From Candidatus Desulfobacillus denitrificans (GTDB taxonomy: Bacteria; Pseudomonadota; Gammaproteobacteria; Burkholderiales; Rhodocyclaceae), in the NCBI GenBank assembly GCA_017347485.1, contig AP021857.1:1841390-1905389 (forward strand): 64,000 nt of DNA. Direction: 5' to 3'. Position 1 is the stretch's first letter; the number at the start of each line of letters is the position of its first letter. This document shows, piece after piece, positions 8,908 through 20,380 of the stretch. The translations under genes and the position numbers were made by a program. Below the pieces are notes generated by a model. The model worked only from the letters and a program-made list of their open reading frames with translations. It was not told where the DNA came from and ran no database searches.

Positions 8908-10023
8908 ATGGCCATGACGGAAAAAACCGGCGCGGTCGTCGTCGGCGCGGGCGTCGTCGGCCTGGCCTGCGCGCGAGCGCTCGCCCGGCGCGGCATCGAG
9001 ACCGTCATCCTCGAGGCGAATGCCGCCATCGGCATGGAGACCAGCTCGCGCAACAGCGAGGTGATCCACGCCGGCCTCTACTACCCGGCCGGCTCGCTCA
9101 AGGCGCGCCTGTGCATCGAAGGCAGGCGCCGCCTCTACGCGTTCTGCGAGCGGCACCACGTCGCCCACCGCCGCTGCGGCAAGCTGATCGTCGCCACCGC
9201 CCCGGCGCAGGAGGAGAACCTCGCCGCGCTGGAAAGTCAGTCGCTGCAGAACGGCGTCGACGACCTCCGGCCCCTCACCGCGGCGCAGGCGAAAGCGCTG
9301 GAGCCGCGGCTGTCCGCCCGCGCGGCGCTGCTCTCGCCCTCGACCGGCATCGTCGACAGCCACGGCCTGATGCTGGCGCTGCTGGGCGATGCCGAGGCGC
9401 ACGGCGCGGCGCTGGCGCTGAAGAGCCCGCTGCTGCGCGCCGAAGCGCGCGGCGACGGCTTCCTGCTCGAGGTCGGCGGCGGGGAGCCGATGCGGCTGGC
9501 GTGCGGCATCCTGATCAACAGCGCCGGCCTGCATGCGGCGAAGGTCGCCGCCGCCATCGACGGTCTCGCCGCGCGCCACGTGCCGGCGCTCCGCTACGCG
9601 CGCGGCAACTATTTCGCGCTGACCGGCCGCGCGCCGTTCTCGCGCCTCGTCTATCCCCTGCCCGAGCCGGGCGGGCTCGGCGTGCACCTCACGCTCGACC
9701 TCGGCGGCCAGGCGCGCTTCGGCCCCGACGTGGAGTGGGTGGAAACCATCGACTACTCGGTGGACCCGCGCCGCGCCGACGCCTTCTATGCCGAGGTGCG
9801 CAAATACTGGCCGCAGTTGCCCGACGGCGCGCTGCAGCCGGCCTACGCCGGCATCCGGCCGAAACTGGCCGGGCCGGACGAGCCGGCGGCGGATTTCCTC
9901 GTGCAATCGGCGGCGATGCACGGCGTGGCGGGCCTGGTCAATCTCTTCGGCATCGAGTCGCCGGGGCTGACCGCCTGCCTGGCGCTGGCCGAGCACGCCT
10001 GCGGCGAATTGAACCTCCGATGA
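8908..10023 (+). CDS. FAD-dependent oxidoreductase, L-2-hydroxyglutarate oxidase-like (LhgO/DAO family)
   Basis: A 371-residue DAO-fold flavoprotein. It has the N-terminal FAD-binding motif ([20 protein letters not shown]), [14 protein letters not shown] as in L-2-hydroxyglutarate oxidases, and the C-terminal [18 protein letters not shown]. The likely reaction is oxidation of an L-2-hydroxyacid with electrons passed to quinone or oxygen; the exact substrate is inferred from resemblance. GGAAGG lies 5 nt upstream of the ATG. It overlaps the following PIN gene by 4 nt. Codons ESQSLQNGV carry a 25-mer copy. Confidence 0.85.
   Translation: MAMTEKTGAVVVGAGVVGLACARALARRGIETVILEANAAIGMETSSRNSEVIHAGLYYPAGSLKARLCIEGRRRLYAFCERHHVAHRRCGKLIVATAPAQEENLAALESQSLQNGVDDLRPLTAAQAKALEPRLSARAALLSPSTGIVDSHGLMLALLGDAEAHGAALALKSPLLRAEARGDGFLLEVGGGEPMRLACGILINSAGLHAAKVAAAIDGLAARHVPALRYARGNYFALTGRAPFSRLVYPLPEPGGLGVHLTLDLGGQARFGPDVEWVETIDYSVDPRRADAFYAEVRKYWPQLPDGALQPAYAGIRPKLAGPDEPAADFLVQSAAMHGVAGLVNLFGIESPGLTACLALAEHACGELNLR
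9232..9256 (+). repeat. 25-bp dispersed motif, copy 4
   Basis: GAAAGTCAGT, spacer CGCTGCAGA, ACGGCG. It lies inside the LhgO-like gene, same strand, and uses a different reading frame from most coding copies. Confidence 0.8.
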
Positions 10024-10445
10024 TCCGTCTGGTGCTCGACACCAACGTCGTGCTCGACTTGCTGCATTTCGGCGACCCGGCCGTGGCGCCGCTGCGCCAG
10101 GCCCTGCGGGACGGCCGCGCCGCCGCCTTCGGCAACGCCGCCTGCCGAGGCGAACTGGCTCATGTCCTGAGCCGCGCCGAGTTCAAAATCGGCGACGATG
10201 ATGTCCGCCGCATGCTCGAAGCCTACGACGCCCTGGTACGGCCCTGCGATGCCGTGGCCGACGGCAATCTGCCGCCCTGCCGCGACGCGGACGACCAGAA
10301 GTTCCTCGAACTGGCGCAGGCGGCGCGCGCCGACCTGCTCGTCACCAAGGACAAGGCGCTGCTGGCGCTGGCGAAGAAGGCCCGCCGCCTGGGTTTTCGC
10401 ATCGCCACCCCGGCCGGAATGGCGACCGTGCTGGAGGGAATTTAG
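10020..10445 (+). CDS. PIN-domain protein, putative toxin (COG2402-like)
   Basis: A 141-residue PIN protein with acidic positions in [31 protein letters not shown] and VTKDKALL. This matches the 'putative toxin component, PIN family' group. No antitoxin-sized gene is adjacent: it is coupled (ATGA) to the FAD oxidoreductase upstream and overlaps the stop of a convergent gene downstream by 4 nt. It may be a solitary PIN nuclease and not part of a toxin-antitoxin pair. Confidence 0.8.
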   Translation: MIRLVLDTNVVLDLLHFGDPAVAPLRQALRDGRAAAFGNAACRGELAHVLSRAEFKIGDDDVRRMLEAYDALVRPCDAVADGNLPPCRDADDQKFLELAQAARADLLVTKDKALLALAKKARRLGFRIATPAGMATVLEGI

Positions 10446-10876
10446 GCGGAAAGCCTGCTCAGCGTCTCACGCGTCAGCGGCAGCCACTGGCCGCCGACCT
10501 GCACATCGACTTTCTCGAAGGGAATCGCCAGGTTCGGGCTCAACCGGTTGGTGGGGCTGACGGCATCGTCGACGCCGAAATAGATGACGCCGGAGGCCAG
10601 GTTGCGCTCGTCGGGAATGCGCGTCACCTCGGCGAAGAGGGCGTTGCGCGCGGGGATGCGCAGCAGCACCGCATCCTCGGCCACCGGTTTCGGCGTGCGG
10701 GTCTGGCACTCGAGGCGGTAGACGGCGCGGCTCGCCGGCAGCTGCTTGCGCACCGTTTCGAGCATTTTCTGGGGATAATCGAGGGGCGGGCCGAACTGCC
10801 GTTCCAGCCGCAGGACCGGCTCCCCGGCTTTCAGCAGACGCGCCAGCTTCTCGGCCCGATACACATAACCTGCCAT
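10442..10876 (-). CDS. Conserved hypothetical protein, about 144 residues
   Basis: I do not recognise the family. The protein is soluble, with no signal peptide or membrane segment. The N-terminus MAGYVYRAEKLARLLKAGEPVLRLERQFG is followed by a stretch rich in beta-strand patterns (RIPARNALFAEVTRIPDERNL, GVIYFGVDDAV). It lies convergent to the PIN gene with a 4-nt overlap and divergent from recQ across a 185-nt gap. Codon use resembles the neighbours, so it is likely a real native gene. Confidence 0.65.
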   Translation of the reverse strand: MAGYVYRAEKLARLLKAGEPVLRLERQFGPPLDYPQKMLETVRKQLPASRAVYRLECQTRTPKPVAEDAVLLRIPARNALFAEVTRIPDERNLASGVIYFGVDDAVSPTNRLSPNLAIPFEKVDVQVGGQWLPLTRETLSRLSA

Positions 10877-11061
10877 GATTCAAACCCTCTATGTTGGCCG
10901 TCCGCCATCGCGCCCGCGGCTCCCTGCGGATGCCGGCATGGCGTCAGTAATTATGGAACGCATTTTAGCATCGCCCCCGCGGCCGACTGCGGCACTTTGT
11001 CACGAATGAGCGCAAAAATTCATTTTGCCGGGATAGGGCATTCCGCTTTTTAGCAGGATCG

Positions 11062-12858
<1,797 letters not shown>

Positions 12859-12890
12859 ACTGCCGCGATGACGGGAACGGAGCCAGACCG

Positions 12891-13901
12891 ATGAGCGAGA
12901 GCCTGCAACAGCGGCGCGACGCCTGGAACGCCTCGCGCTTCCGGCCGGGAGAAAGTGGCGGCCTCTACGAAAGCTACTTCCTGCGCGGCAACCATCCGGA
13001 GCGGCCGCTCGCCTTCTGGATCCGCTACACGATCTTCTGCCCCAAGGGCCGGCCGCAGGAGGCGCAGGGTGAGCTGTGGGCGATTTATTTCGACGGCGAG
13101 ACAAGCAAGGTCTCTGCAGTCAAGGAATCGCGGCCCATCACAGAATGCCAGTTCAGCCGGGATTGCCTCGATGTGCGCATCGGCAGCGCGACACTGACCG
13201 ACGGAGCGCTCGATGGCCGCGCCGCCTCCGCCGAACACGCCGTGTCGTGGCGACTGACTTTTGCCGGCGGCGGGGCGCCGCTTCTGCTGCTGCCCGAAGC
13301 GATGTACGCCGGCGGTTTCCCCAAGGCCAAGGCGTTGGTGGCGCGGCCCAACGCGCTGTTCTCGGGCACGCTGACGGTGGACGGCCGCGAGATCGCCCTC
13401 TCCGGGTGGCGCGGCAGCCAGAACCACAACTGGGGCAGCCGCCACACGGATCGCTACGTCTGGGGCCAGGTCGCCGGCTTCGACAACGCGCCGGAAGCCT
13501 TCCTCGAGTGCGCGGCGGCGCAGGTGCGCGTGGGGCCCTTCTGGAGCCCGCGCCTGACGCTGCTGGTGCTGCGCGACGGCGACGAGGAAATCGCCCTGAA
13601 CGGCCTGCTGCAGGCGGCACGGGCGCAGGGCGACTACGATTTCTTCACCTGGACGCTCGACTCGCGCAGCCCGCAGGCGCGCCTGCACGGGCGCATCGAG
13701 GCGCCGGCCGCGGCCTTCGTCGGCCTGAACTACCTGAATCCGCCGGGCGGCGCGAAGACCTGCCTCAACAGCAAGCTCGCCTCGGCCGAATTCACGCTCG
13801 AGCGGCCGGGCCGGCCGGCGAAGACCTTCGTCACGCGCTCGCGCGCCGCCTTCGAGATCCTCACCGACCGCCGCGACCACGGCATCGCCGTGTCGGCATG
13901 A
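12891..13901 (+). CDS. AttH/CrtC-like lipocalin-fold protein
   Basis: A 336-residue protein with the signature of hydroxyneurosporene-synthase-like (CrtC/AttH) double-lipocalin proteins: ESYFLRGNHP near the N-terminus, then GWRGSQNHNWGSRHTDRYVWGQVAGFD at about 167-193. Characterised relatives hydrate carotenoids or bind hydrophobic ligands. No carotenoid genes are nearby, so the ligand is unknown. There is no signal peptide. It follows recQ by 32 nt. AVSWRLTF is encoded by a 25-mer copy. Confidence 0.7.
   Translation: MSESLQQRRDAWNASRFRPGESGGLYESYFLRGNHPERPLAFWIRYTIFCPKGRPQEAQGELWAIYFDGETSKVSAVKESRPITECQFSRDCLDVRIGSATLTDGALDGRAASAEHAVSWRLTFAGGGAPLLLLPEAMYAGGFPKAKALVARPNALFSGTLTVDGREIALSGWRGSQNHNWGSRHTDRYVWGQVAGFDNAPEAFLECAAAQVRVGPFWSPRLTLLVLRDGDEEIALNGLLQAARAQGDYDFFTWTLDSRSPQARLHGRIEAPAAAFVGLNYLNPPGGAKTCLNSKLASAEFTLERPGRPAKTFVTRSRAAFEILTDRRDHGIAVSA
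13238..13262 (-). repeat. 25-bp dispersed motif, copy 5
   Basis: Minus strand: AAAAGTCAGT, spacer CGCCACGAC, ACGGCG. It lies inside the CrtC/AttH-like gene, antisense to it. Confidence 0.85.
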
Positions 13902-13910
13902 GAAAAAACG

Positions 13911-13939
13911 CTGGCACAACGTGCGAGGGTCTGTATAAT
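13911..13939 (+). promoter_or_regulatory. Sigma70-type promoter of the DEAD-box helicase gene
   Basis: CTGGCA (4 of 6 matches to the -35 consensus) at 13911-13916 and a perfect TATAAT at 13934-13939 are separated by 17 bp. This is the best complete promoter seen in the window. Confidence 0.65.
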
Positions 13940-13945
13940 GCCGCT

Positions 13946-14150
13946 TGTGCAATGCAGCAATCGGTGCGCCTCTAGCCTGTCGTCCCTGTGCAGGCTCATG
14001 TTCCCAAAGACTGTATTCCACAGACAGTCTCCGTCCTCGATCTCTCCCGCCCTTCCCTTCCGAACGGCATGAGTTGTTGCCGGTGATATCGCGTCGCCGG
14101 GTTTGCGTTCCCGGATTGCGACGCCCATCCATCTTCGAAAGGAAAGAGCC
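13946..14150 (+). promoter_or_regulatory. Long 5' leader of the DEAD-box RNA helicase mRNA
   Basis: About 205 nt separate the predicted transcription start from the ATG. No open frame of note lies in it, and it is more AT- and pyrimidine-rich than the coding DNA. Long structured leaders are typical of cold-induced RNA helicase genes. The leader ends with an AAGGAAAG ribosome site 6 nt from the start codon. Cold control is inferred only. Confidence 0.4.
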
Positions 14151-15479
<1,329 letters not shown>

Positions 15480-15484
15480 AAAGG

Positions 15485-15512
15485 CACCCTGCCCCCACCC
15501 GGGAGCAGGGTG
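15485..15512. terminator. Hairpin between the convergent rhlE and small membrane gene
   Basis: An 8-bp perfect stem (CACCCTGC with GCAGGGTG) and a 12-nt loop lie 6 nt after the rhlE stop. It is followed by only a short T run on either strand, so it is probably a weak bidirectional terminator. Confidence 0.5.
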
Positions 15513-15522
15513 AAACCCGCCT

Positions 15523-15756
15523 CTACCAACGACCGGTGAAATGCCGCCAGCCGTCGCGATGACGGCCGAGGTGCAGTATTCCCGCCAGGACCACGCTCAG
15601 GAGCAGCAATCCCAGCACATGCTTGAAGGCGATCGGTCCCAGGCCGAAAACGGCCGGGATCGACCAGTCCCAGGCCATCCGGACCAGCATCGCCGCGCCC
15701 AGTAGCGCTCCCACCGCTGCCAGCAACAAACCCAGCACATTTCCATATCGCCGCAT
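15523..15756 (-). CDS. Small membrane protein, 77 residues
   Basis: Two hydrophobic helices (YGNVLGLLLAAVGALLGAAMLVRMAW and VFGLGPIAFKHVLGLLLLSVVLAGILHLG) and short charged ends. No family recognised. The start at 15756 was chosen because a perfect AGGAGG lies 6 nt upstream; an earlier in-frame ATG lacks one. It lies 32 nt downstream of the MarR gene on the same strand and is probably its operon partner. Confidence 0.65.
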   Translation of the reverse strand: MRRYGNVLGLLLAAVGALLGAAMLVRMAWDWSIPAVFGLGPIAFKHVLGLLLLSVVLAGILHLGRHRDGWRHFTGRW

Positions 15757-15788
15757 CACCCACCTCCTTTCGCTTCGCAGTTGCCGCT

Positions 15789-16271
15789 TCAAACACGCGA
15801 ACCGGCGCGTGCGTCGCGTCGGCTCAGCTCCGTCTCCATCGCATTCAGGGTTTTCAGGGTCACCTTCAGGTCGCTGCCGGGGATCCGCCTCGCCAGGTCG
15901 GCCAGCAGCCTCGATTCGCGCCGCCGCGCCGTATCGACCGCCTTGAGTCCCGCCGCGCTCAGCCGCAGCAGCGGCGAGCGCAGGTGGTCAGGGTTGTCGA
16001 GTTGCTCGACCAGCCCGGCATCGAGCAGGCCGTTGGCAACCACCTGGACGTGCTGGCGGCTGACCCCCTGCTCGCGCGCCACCTGGGGCACCGTGCGCGA
16101 ACCGCGGGCCTGCAGGATGTCCAGGACCGCGCGCTGGCTGGCGGTGATGCCCGGCTCGGCCAAGGGCAGCCCGGCGAGGACATGAAACAGCCGCCGCACC
16201 GCCAGGATCGCCTGGCGCAGCGGCTGGGATGGCGTCTCCGGCGAGGCTGGGGTTTCCCTCATGCCGGCCAT
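15789..16271 (-). CDS. MarR-family transcriptional regulator
   Basis: A 160-residue winged-helix regulator. The recognition region reads TVPQVAREQGVSRQHVQVVANGLLDAGLVEQLDNPDHLRSPLLRLSAAG, which matches MarR helix-turn-helix and wing, with flanking dimerisation helices. The ligand is unknown. A second ATG lies 9 nt downstream. The inverted repeat immediately upstream of the start overlaps a plausible promoter and suggests autoregulation, with control of the small membrane gene downstream. Confidence 0.85.
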   Translation of the reverse strand: MAGMRETPASPETPSQPLRQAILAVRRLFHVLAGLPLAEPGITASQRAVLDILQARGSRTVPQVAREQGVSRQHVQVVANGLLDAGLVEQLDNPDHLRSPLLRLSAAGLKAVDTARRRESRLLADLARRIPGSDLKVTLKTLNAMETELSRRDARAGSRV

Positions 16272-16298
16272 TTGACAGCCTGCTTGTCATTTTGTCAA
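16272..16298. promoter_or_regulatory. Candidate MarR operator overlapping its promoter
   Basis: Half sites TTGACA (16272-16277) and TGTCAA (16293-16298) form an inverted repeat. On the minus strand the right half is a consensus -35 (TTGACA), followed after 17 bp by TCAAAT as -10. This would place transcription start at or very near the start codon. Confidence 0.5.
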
Positions 16299-16382
16299 GT
16301 CTATTGTCTATTTGGCCCGGCCGGCCTCGCCTCCGGCCGGCGGAGGGGGTAGAATTCGCCTCCCGACAAAGAGGTTCCCGCC

Positions 16383-17555
16383 ATGAAAAGAAGCCGATTC
16401 GCCCGCCGGGGCGCCCTCAACCGCGAGGCCGAGCTGGTCGCCCGCCTCGCCACGGGCCTGGCGGCCTCGGCCAGCCGCATCGAGGACGATTTCTGGGAGC
16501 GCCGCCTCGCCGAGGCGGTCGACAAGCTGCTGCGCACCGGCAACGAGGACACGCTGAACGTCGCCCTCGACCATCTCTATGGCGCCAACGGCCGCGCCTA
16601 CGACGCGCTGGCCGACCTCATCGAATCCCGCGCCGAGGGCGGCGTGCTCGGCGCCGGCTCCGGCGAGTTCGACGTGGCGATGTTCGCCGCGCCGCTGCTG
16701 GCCTGGTCGCGCTTCACGATTCCCTCCGGACCCCTGCCGGCCGGCACGCTGGCGGCGGCGCGCAGCCAGTTGCAGGCCCACGTGCTGGCGGCCGGCGCCA
16801 GGCTCGCCCTGGCGGACTTCCTCTACAGTCCGGACCAGCTGCCGCGCGGCTTCGTCGAGACCTGGCGCCTGGCCAACCAGCTCGCCAAGGCGGCGGCCGA
16901 CGACAAGGACGCCCGCATCGATCCGCGCCAGCTGCCGGAAACGACCCGCTTCATCTCGGACACCCGCTACCTGATCGGCGCCGTGATGGCGCCGCGCGGC
17001 CAGGCACTGTTCCGCTGGCAGGAGGAGGACGGCTCGCGCGACCAGTCCGCCTCGCAGTGGATCGCCCAGGGCGGCAGCGCCCTGCAGCCGCTGTTCACGG
17101 GCTGCGCCCTCGAGCCGCTGCTGCCGGACGTCTTCCATGCCGCCTGCCGCAACGCCGACCAGGGCCTGCGCGTCTATTCGCTGCGCGCGGCGATGGCCTT
17201 CCTGCAGACGGTGCTCAACGCCAAGCCGCAGCAGCTGCGCGCCGTGGTGGCGCCCTTCCACGAGGAACGGCTGGAGGAATACCGCGTCGGCTTCACCCTC
17301 GCCGATTCGAGCGAGATCGTGCACGGCGTGGTGTGGCCCCTGCTCGGCGCCGAGGACGAGTCGACCGACTGCGCCGGCCAGATCGAGGCGGTGCTGGAGG
17401 AAGCCGGCGTCGGCAGCGTGATGGTGCTGGAGCAGCGCTTTCCGCTGGAATTCTGCGACGACTGCGGCATGCCGATGTACCCGACGCCGGAGGGCGAGAC
17501 CTCCCACGCCGAGCTGCCCGAGGACCTGCCGCAGGCGCCGGCGCACCTGCACTGA
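16383..17555 (+). CDS. DUF2863 family protein
   Basis: A 390-residue protein matching the DUF2863 family, which I know only from betaproteobacteria. Features: a basic N-terminus (MKRSRFARRG), a long alpha-helical middle, and a C-terminal CDDCGMPMYPTPEGE segment that looks like a half zinc knuckle. No signal peptide or membrane helix. The function is unknown. It supports the taxonomic inference. It stands between the MarR unit and a palindromic repeat. Confidence 0.75.
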   Translation: MKRSRFARRGALNREAELVARLATGLAASASRIEDDFWERRLAEAVDKLLRTGNEDTLNVALDHLYGANGRAYDALADLIESRAEGGVLGAGSGEFDVAMFAAPLLAWSRFTIPSGPLPAGTLAAARSQLQAHVLAAGARLALADFLYSPDQLPRGFVETWRLANQLAKAAADDKDARIDPRQLPETTRFISDTRYLIGAVMAPRGQALFRWQEEDGSRDQSASQWIAQGGSALQPLFTGCALEPLLPDVFHAACRNADQGLRVYSLRAAMAFLQTVLNAKPQQLRAVVAPFHEERLEEYRVGFTLADSSEIVHGVVWPLLGAEDESTDCAGQIEAVLEEAGVGSVMVLEQRFPLEFCDDCGMPMYPTPEGETSHAELPEDLPQAPAHLH

Positions 17556-17565
17556 AGGCTTTGTC

Positions 17566-17610
17566 GTCCCCGCAAACGCGGGGACCCGTGGATTCCCGCG
17601 TTCGCGGGAA
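17566..17610. repeat. Pair of perfect hairpins, widespread intergenic repeat type
   Basis: GTCCCCGC/GCGGGGAC (17566-17573 with 17578-17585) and TTCCCGCG/CGCGGGAA (17593-17600 with 17603-17610) lie between the convergent DUF2863 and SDR genes. This repeat type is common in proteobacterial genomes and may serve as a bidirectional terminator here. Confidence 0.75.
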
Positions 17611-17617
17611 TAATGGC

Positions 17618-18424
17618 TTACTTCTCTCCCCGCAGTTCCTTCCCGAGCTTCTTCACCATCTGCCGCTCGTAGAAGCGCGGCGCCAGGCGCGACACCCACC
17701 ACGACAGCCGCGAGACGCGGTCGGGCAGCAGCAGGCGCCTTTCGGCTTCGGCGGCGCGGTAAATCTTCTCTGCCACCGCCTCGGGCGCCGCGCGGCGGCC
17801 GACGATGGACTGGGCGTGCCGCACCGGCCCGCCGTCGCCGGCGAGGGCGTTCCTCTCGATGCCGGTGCTGATGAAGGACGGACAGACCAGCAGCACCTTC
17901 ACGCCGAGCGGCTCGACCTCCGTGCGCAAACTGTCGAAGAAACCGTGCAGGGCGTGCTTGCTGGCCGCGTAGCCGGTGCGCGCGATCAGCGGGGCGAAGC
18001 CGGCGACGCTGGAAATCGCGATCACCATGCCGCGCCGGGCGACGAGGTCGTCGAGGGCGGCGTGCGTGCAGTGCAACGCGCCGAAGAAATTCACCGCCAT
18101 GACGCGGCGGATCACCTCCGGCTCCGTCTTCGCGAAGGCGCTGCGTTGGGTGATGCCGGCGTTGTTGACCAGCACGTCGACGCCGCCGAAGGCGCGCCGC
18201 GCCTCGGCCATGGCGCGGACGCAGTCCTCCTCGCGCGACACGTCGCAGGCCAGGCGCAGCGCCTGCGTGCCCTCCGGAAAAGTCAGTCCCTGCAGCACGG
18301 CGTCGTCGCGGTCCAGCGCCGCCACGCGCGCGCCGGCGGCGGCGAAGCGCAGGCAGAGCGCGCGCCCCAGCCCGCCGGCGGCGCCGGTGACCACCACCGT
18401 CCGGCCGGCGAACTCACGCGCCAT
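17618..18424 (-). CDS. Short-chain dehydrogenase/reductase
   Basis: A 268-residue classical SDR with TGAAGGLGRAL (cofactor), NNAG, catalytic Ser in AISSVAG and YAASK. It resembles SDRs acting on acyl chains or bulky alcohols, and has a hydrophobic, basic C-terminus. It is the last gene of the five-gene xsc operon and overlaps the epimerase gene by 11 nt. AVLQGLTF is encoded by a 25-mer copy. The substrate is not known. Confidence 0.85.
   Translation of the reverse strand: MAREFAGRTVVVTGAAGGLGRALCLRFAAAGARVAALDRDDAVLQGLTFPEGTQALRLACDVSREEDCVRAMAEARRAFGGVDVLVNNAGITQRSAFAKTEPEVIRRVMAVNFFGALHCTHAALDDLVARRGMVIAISSVAGFAPLIARTGYAASKHALHGFFDSLRTEVEPLGVKVLLVCPSFISTGIERNALAGDGGPVRHAQSIVGRRAAPEAVAEKIYRAAEAERRLLLPDRVSRLSWWVSRLAPRFYERQMVKKLGKELRGEK
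18278..18302 (+). repeat. 25-bp dispersed motif, copy 6
   Basis: AAAAGTCAGT, spacer CCCTGCAGC, ACGGCG. It lies inside the SDR gene, antisense to it. Confidence 0.85.
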
Positions 18425-19379
18425 GCCGGTGCGATTCGAGGTAGAAGTCGAACACCTGTGCCGAGGTCTTCTGCGGCACGTAGCCGAAGTCCCGCTTCAG
18501 CCGCGTGTTGTCGAGCACCGGCCGGTAGCGCAGGAAATCCAGCTGCTCGGGGCCGTACTGCGTCAGGCCGACGGTCCTCAGCACGCGCAGGGCGAGGCGC
18601 AGCAGGCCGGGCGGCAGCGCGAGGCAGCGCTTGCCCAGCTTCGCCGCGATTTCGTGGATGGTCAGCACGCCGTCGCCGGCGACGTTGTAGATGCCGGTCT
18701 TGTCCGATTCGATGGCGCGCAGCAGGCAGCCGACGACGTCCTGGTCCCAGATGAAGACGAAGGGGCTGTCCGCGCCGCGAATCGCCAGCAGGCGCGGCTT
18801 CTCGAAGAGGTCGGTGATCTGGTTTTTCGTCCGCTCGCCGAGAATGGTGCCGATGCGGAACACCACCTGCCCGAGTCCAGGATGCTCGTTCCGCCAGCGC
18901 GCCAGCATCTCCTCCACCAGGCGCTTGTGCCAGGCATAGGCGAAGGCCTGGTTGCCGCGCAGCGGGCAGTCCTCCGTCAGCCAGGCCGGGTTGTCGGCAT
19001 GGTAGCCGTAGGCGGCGCCGCTGGAGCTGACGACAATCTTCTTGACGCCGGTGGTGGTGCAGGCGACCAGCACGTTCTCGGTGCCCTGCACGTCGACCGA
19101 GTACTCGATCCGGCGGTTGCTGTCCCTGCCCGGCGTGACGATGGAAGCCAGGTGCACGACAACATCCACCTTGAAGCGGTCGAGCAACGGAATCAACCCG
19201 GGCTGGCGCACGTCGGCGACGACGTAGTCGACGCCGGACAGGCGCTTTTCCGGCCGCACTTCGCGCACGTCCGCCGCCACCACGCGACTGACTTTTATCC
19301 GGCCCGCCGCCAGCGCGGCGACGAGCTGGGCGCCGAGATAGCCGCCGGCGCCGGTGACGAGGACGGACGGACCGCTCAC
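18414..19379 (-). CDS. NAD-dependent epimerase/dehydratase (extended SDR)
   Basis: A 321-residue extended SDR: TGAGGYLGAQ (NAD), HLASIVTPG, SSSGAAYG and the catalytic YAWHK. It could act on a nucleotide sugar, or on a hydroxysteroid- or terpene-type alcohol as in 3-beta-HSD-like relatives; the sequence does not decide. The GTG start overlaps the stop of the transporter gene (GTGA), and the end overlaps the next SDR by 11 nt, so the genes are tightly coupled. KVSRVVAA is encoded by a 25-mer copy. Confidence 0.8.
   Translation of the reverse strand: MSGPSVLVTGAGGYLGAQLVAALAAGRIKVSRVVAADVREVRPEKRLSGVDYVVADVRQPGLIPLLDRFKVDVVVHLASIVTPGRDSNRRIEYSVDVQGTENVLVACTTTGVKKIVVSSSGAAYGYHADNPAWLTEDCPLRGNQAFAYAWHKRLVEEMLARWRNEHPGLGQVVFRIGTILGERTKNQITDLFEKPRLLAIRGADSPFVFIWDQDVVGCLLRAIESDKTGIYNVAGDGVLTIHEIAAKLGKRCLALPPGLLRLALRVLRTVGLTQYGPEQLDFLRYRPVLDNTRLKRDFGYVPQKTSAQVFDFYLESHRHGA
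19272..19296 (-). repeat. 25-bp dispersed motif, copy 7 (last block GCGGCG)
   Basis: Minus strand: AAAAGTCAGT, spacer CGCGTGGTG, GCGGCG. It lies in the epimerase gene, sense orientation. One mismatch occurs in the distal block. Confidence 0.75.
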
Positions 19380-20284
19380 GAGGCCGTGCCGGGATCGCGC
19401 CGCGACCAGATCGTCGCCACGGTGAGGCCGGAAACGATGTGCCAGATGCCCCACCAGGCGGTGACGATGGCCATGCCGCCGAGCCCGCCGAAGAAATTGA
19501 AGATGAGGATCAGGCCGAGCGCCGAGTTCTGGATGCCGACCTCGATGGAGACGGCGCGGCGGTCGCGCTCGGGCAGGCCGGCGAACTTCGCCGCGAAATA
19601 ACCGGTGAGCAGGGCGATGCCATTGTGCAGGAATACGGCGAACACGACGAAGCCGACGTACTTGAGAAAGTACTGCCAGTTGGCACCCAGCGCGCCGAGG
19701 ACGAAGAGGCCGAACACGCCGAGCGAGAAGATCTTCACCGGCTTGTGTGCGCGCTCGACGAAGCGCGGAAAGCGATGGCCGACCCACATGCCGATGCTCA
19801 TCGGCAGGCCGAGCAGCAGGAACACCGCCAGCAGCATCTCCAGCGGGTCGAGCGCCACCGCCTTGAGGATCTGGTTCGTCTCGGGATTCAGCCCGCCCCA
19901 CAGCGACAGGTTGAACGGCGTCATGACGATCGCCACCGCCGTCGACAGCGCCGTCATGGTGATCGACAGCGCGGTGTTGCCGCGCGCATAGTGCGTGAGA
20001 AAGTTGGAGATGTTGCCGCCCGGGCAGGCCGCCACCAGCAGCATGCCCAGCGCAACGCTGGGCGAGGGATGGATCGCCAGCACCAGCAGGAAGCTGAAGG
20101 CCGGCAGCAGGACGAACTGGCCGAGCATGCCGATCAGCACCGGTTTGGGCGTGACCAGCACCGCCTTGAAGTCCGCCACCTTGAGATCAAGCGCGACGCC
20201 GAACATCACCAGGCCGATGATGAAGTTCAGCACCCACAGCGATCCCGGGTTGAAGTTCAGCCGGACCAGATCCATCTCGTTCAT
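19376..20284 (-). CDS. Bile acid:sodium symporter (BASS) family transporter
   Basis: A 302-residue membrane protein with about nine to ten hydrophobic helices and the BASS core motifs CPGGNISNFLTHYARGN and EVGIQNSALGL (the crossover helices that bind Na+ and substrate). Bacterial members carry pantoate, keto acids or other organic anions; the eponymous bile acids are only one case. In this operon it may import the compound, or export a product, handled by the two ThDP enzymes. It is translationally coupled to the epimerase. Confidence 0.88.
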   Translation of the reverse strand: MNEMDLVRLNFNPGSLWVLNFIIGLVMFGVALDLKVADFKAVLVTPKPVLIGMLGQFVLLPAFSFLLVLAIHPSPSVALGMLLVAACPGGNISNFLTHYARGNTALSITMTALSTAVAIVMTPFNLSLWGGLNPETNQILKAVALDPLEMLLAVFLLLGLPMSIGMWVGHRFPRFVERAHKPVKIFSLGVFGLFVLGALGANWQYFLKYVGFVVFAVFLHNGIALLTGYFAAKFAGLPERDRRAVSIEVGIQNSALGLILIFNFFGGLGGMAIVTAWWGIWHIVSGLTVATIWSRRDPGTAS

Positions 20285-20305
20285 AACCGCCTCCCCCCCC
20301 CCCGC

Positions 20306-20326
20306 CCCCCTTCCCGCGGAAGGGGG
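20306..20326. repeat. Short perfect hairpin between the ThDP-enzyme and transporter genes
   Basis: A 9-bp stem, CCCCCTTCC with GGAAGGGGG, and a 3-nt loop lie in the 96-nt gap, beside a run of C residues. It could partly attenuate the downstream three genes. The homopolymer tract is also a likely place for sequencing error. Confidence 0.5.
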
Positions 20327-20380
20327 TGACGATCGTTCGCCGCTGCGCGGCTCCATGTCGTGGGCCGCGCTCCTGTTACG

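Noticed and set aside
20285..20310. C-tract as a phase-variation switch for the BASS transporter gene
   Set aside because: The tract is interrupted (a G breaks it) and lies between genes, upstream of the start, so slippage would not change a reading frame; effects on expression cannot be judged.
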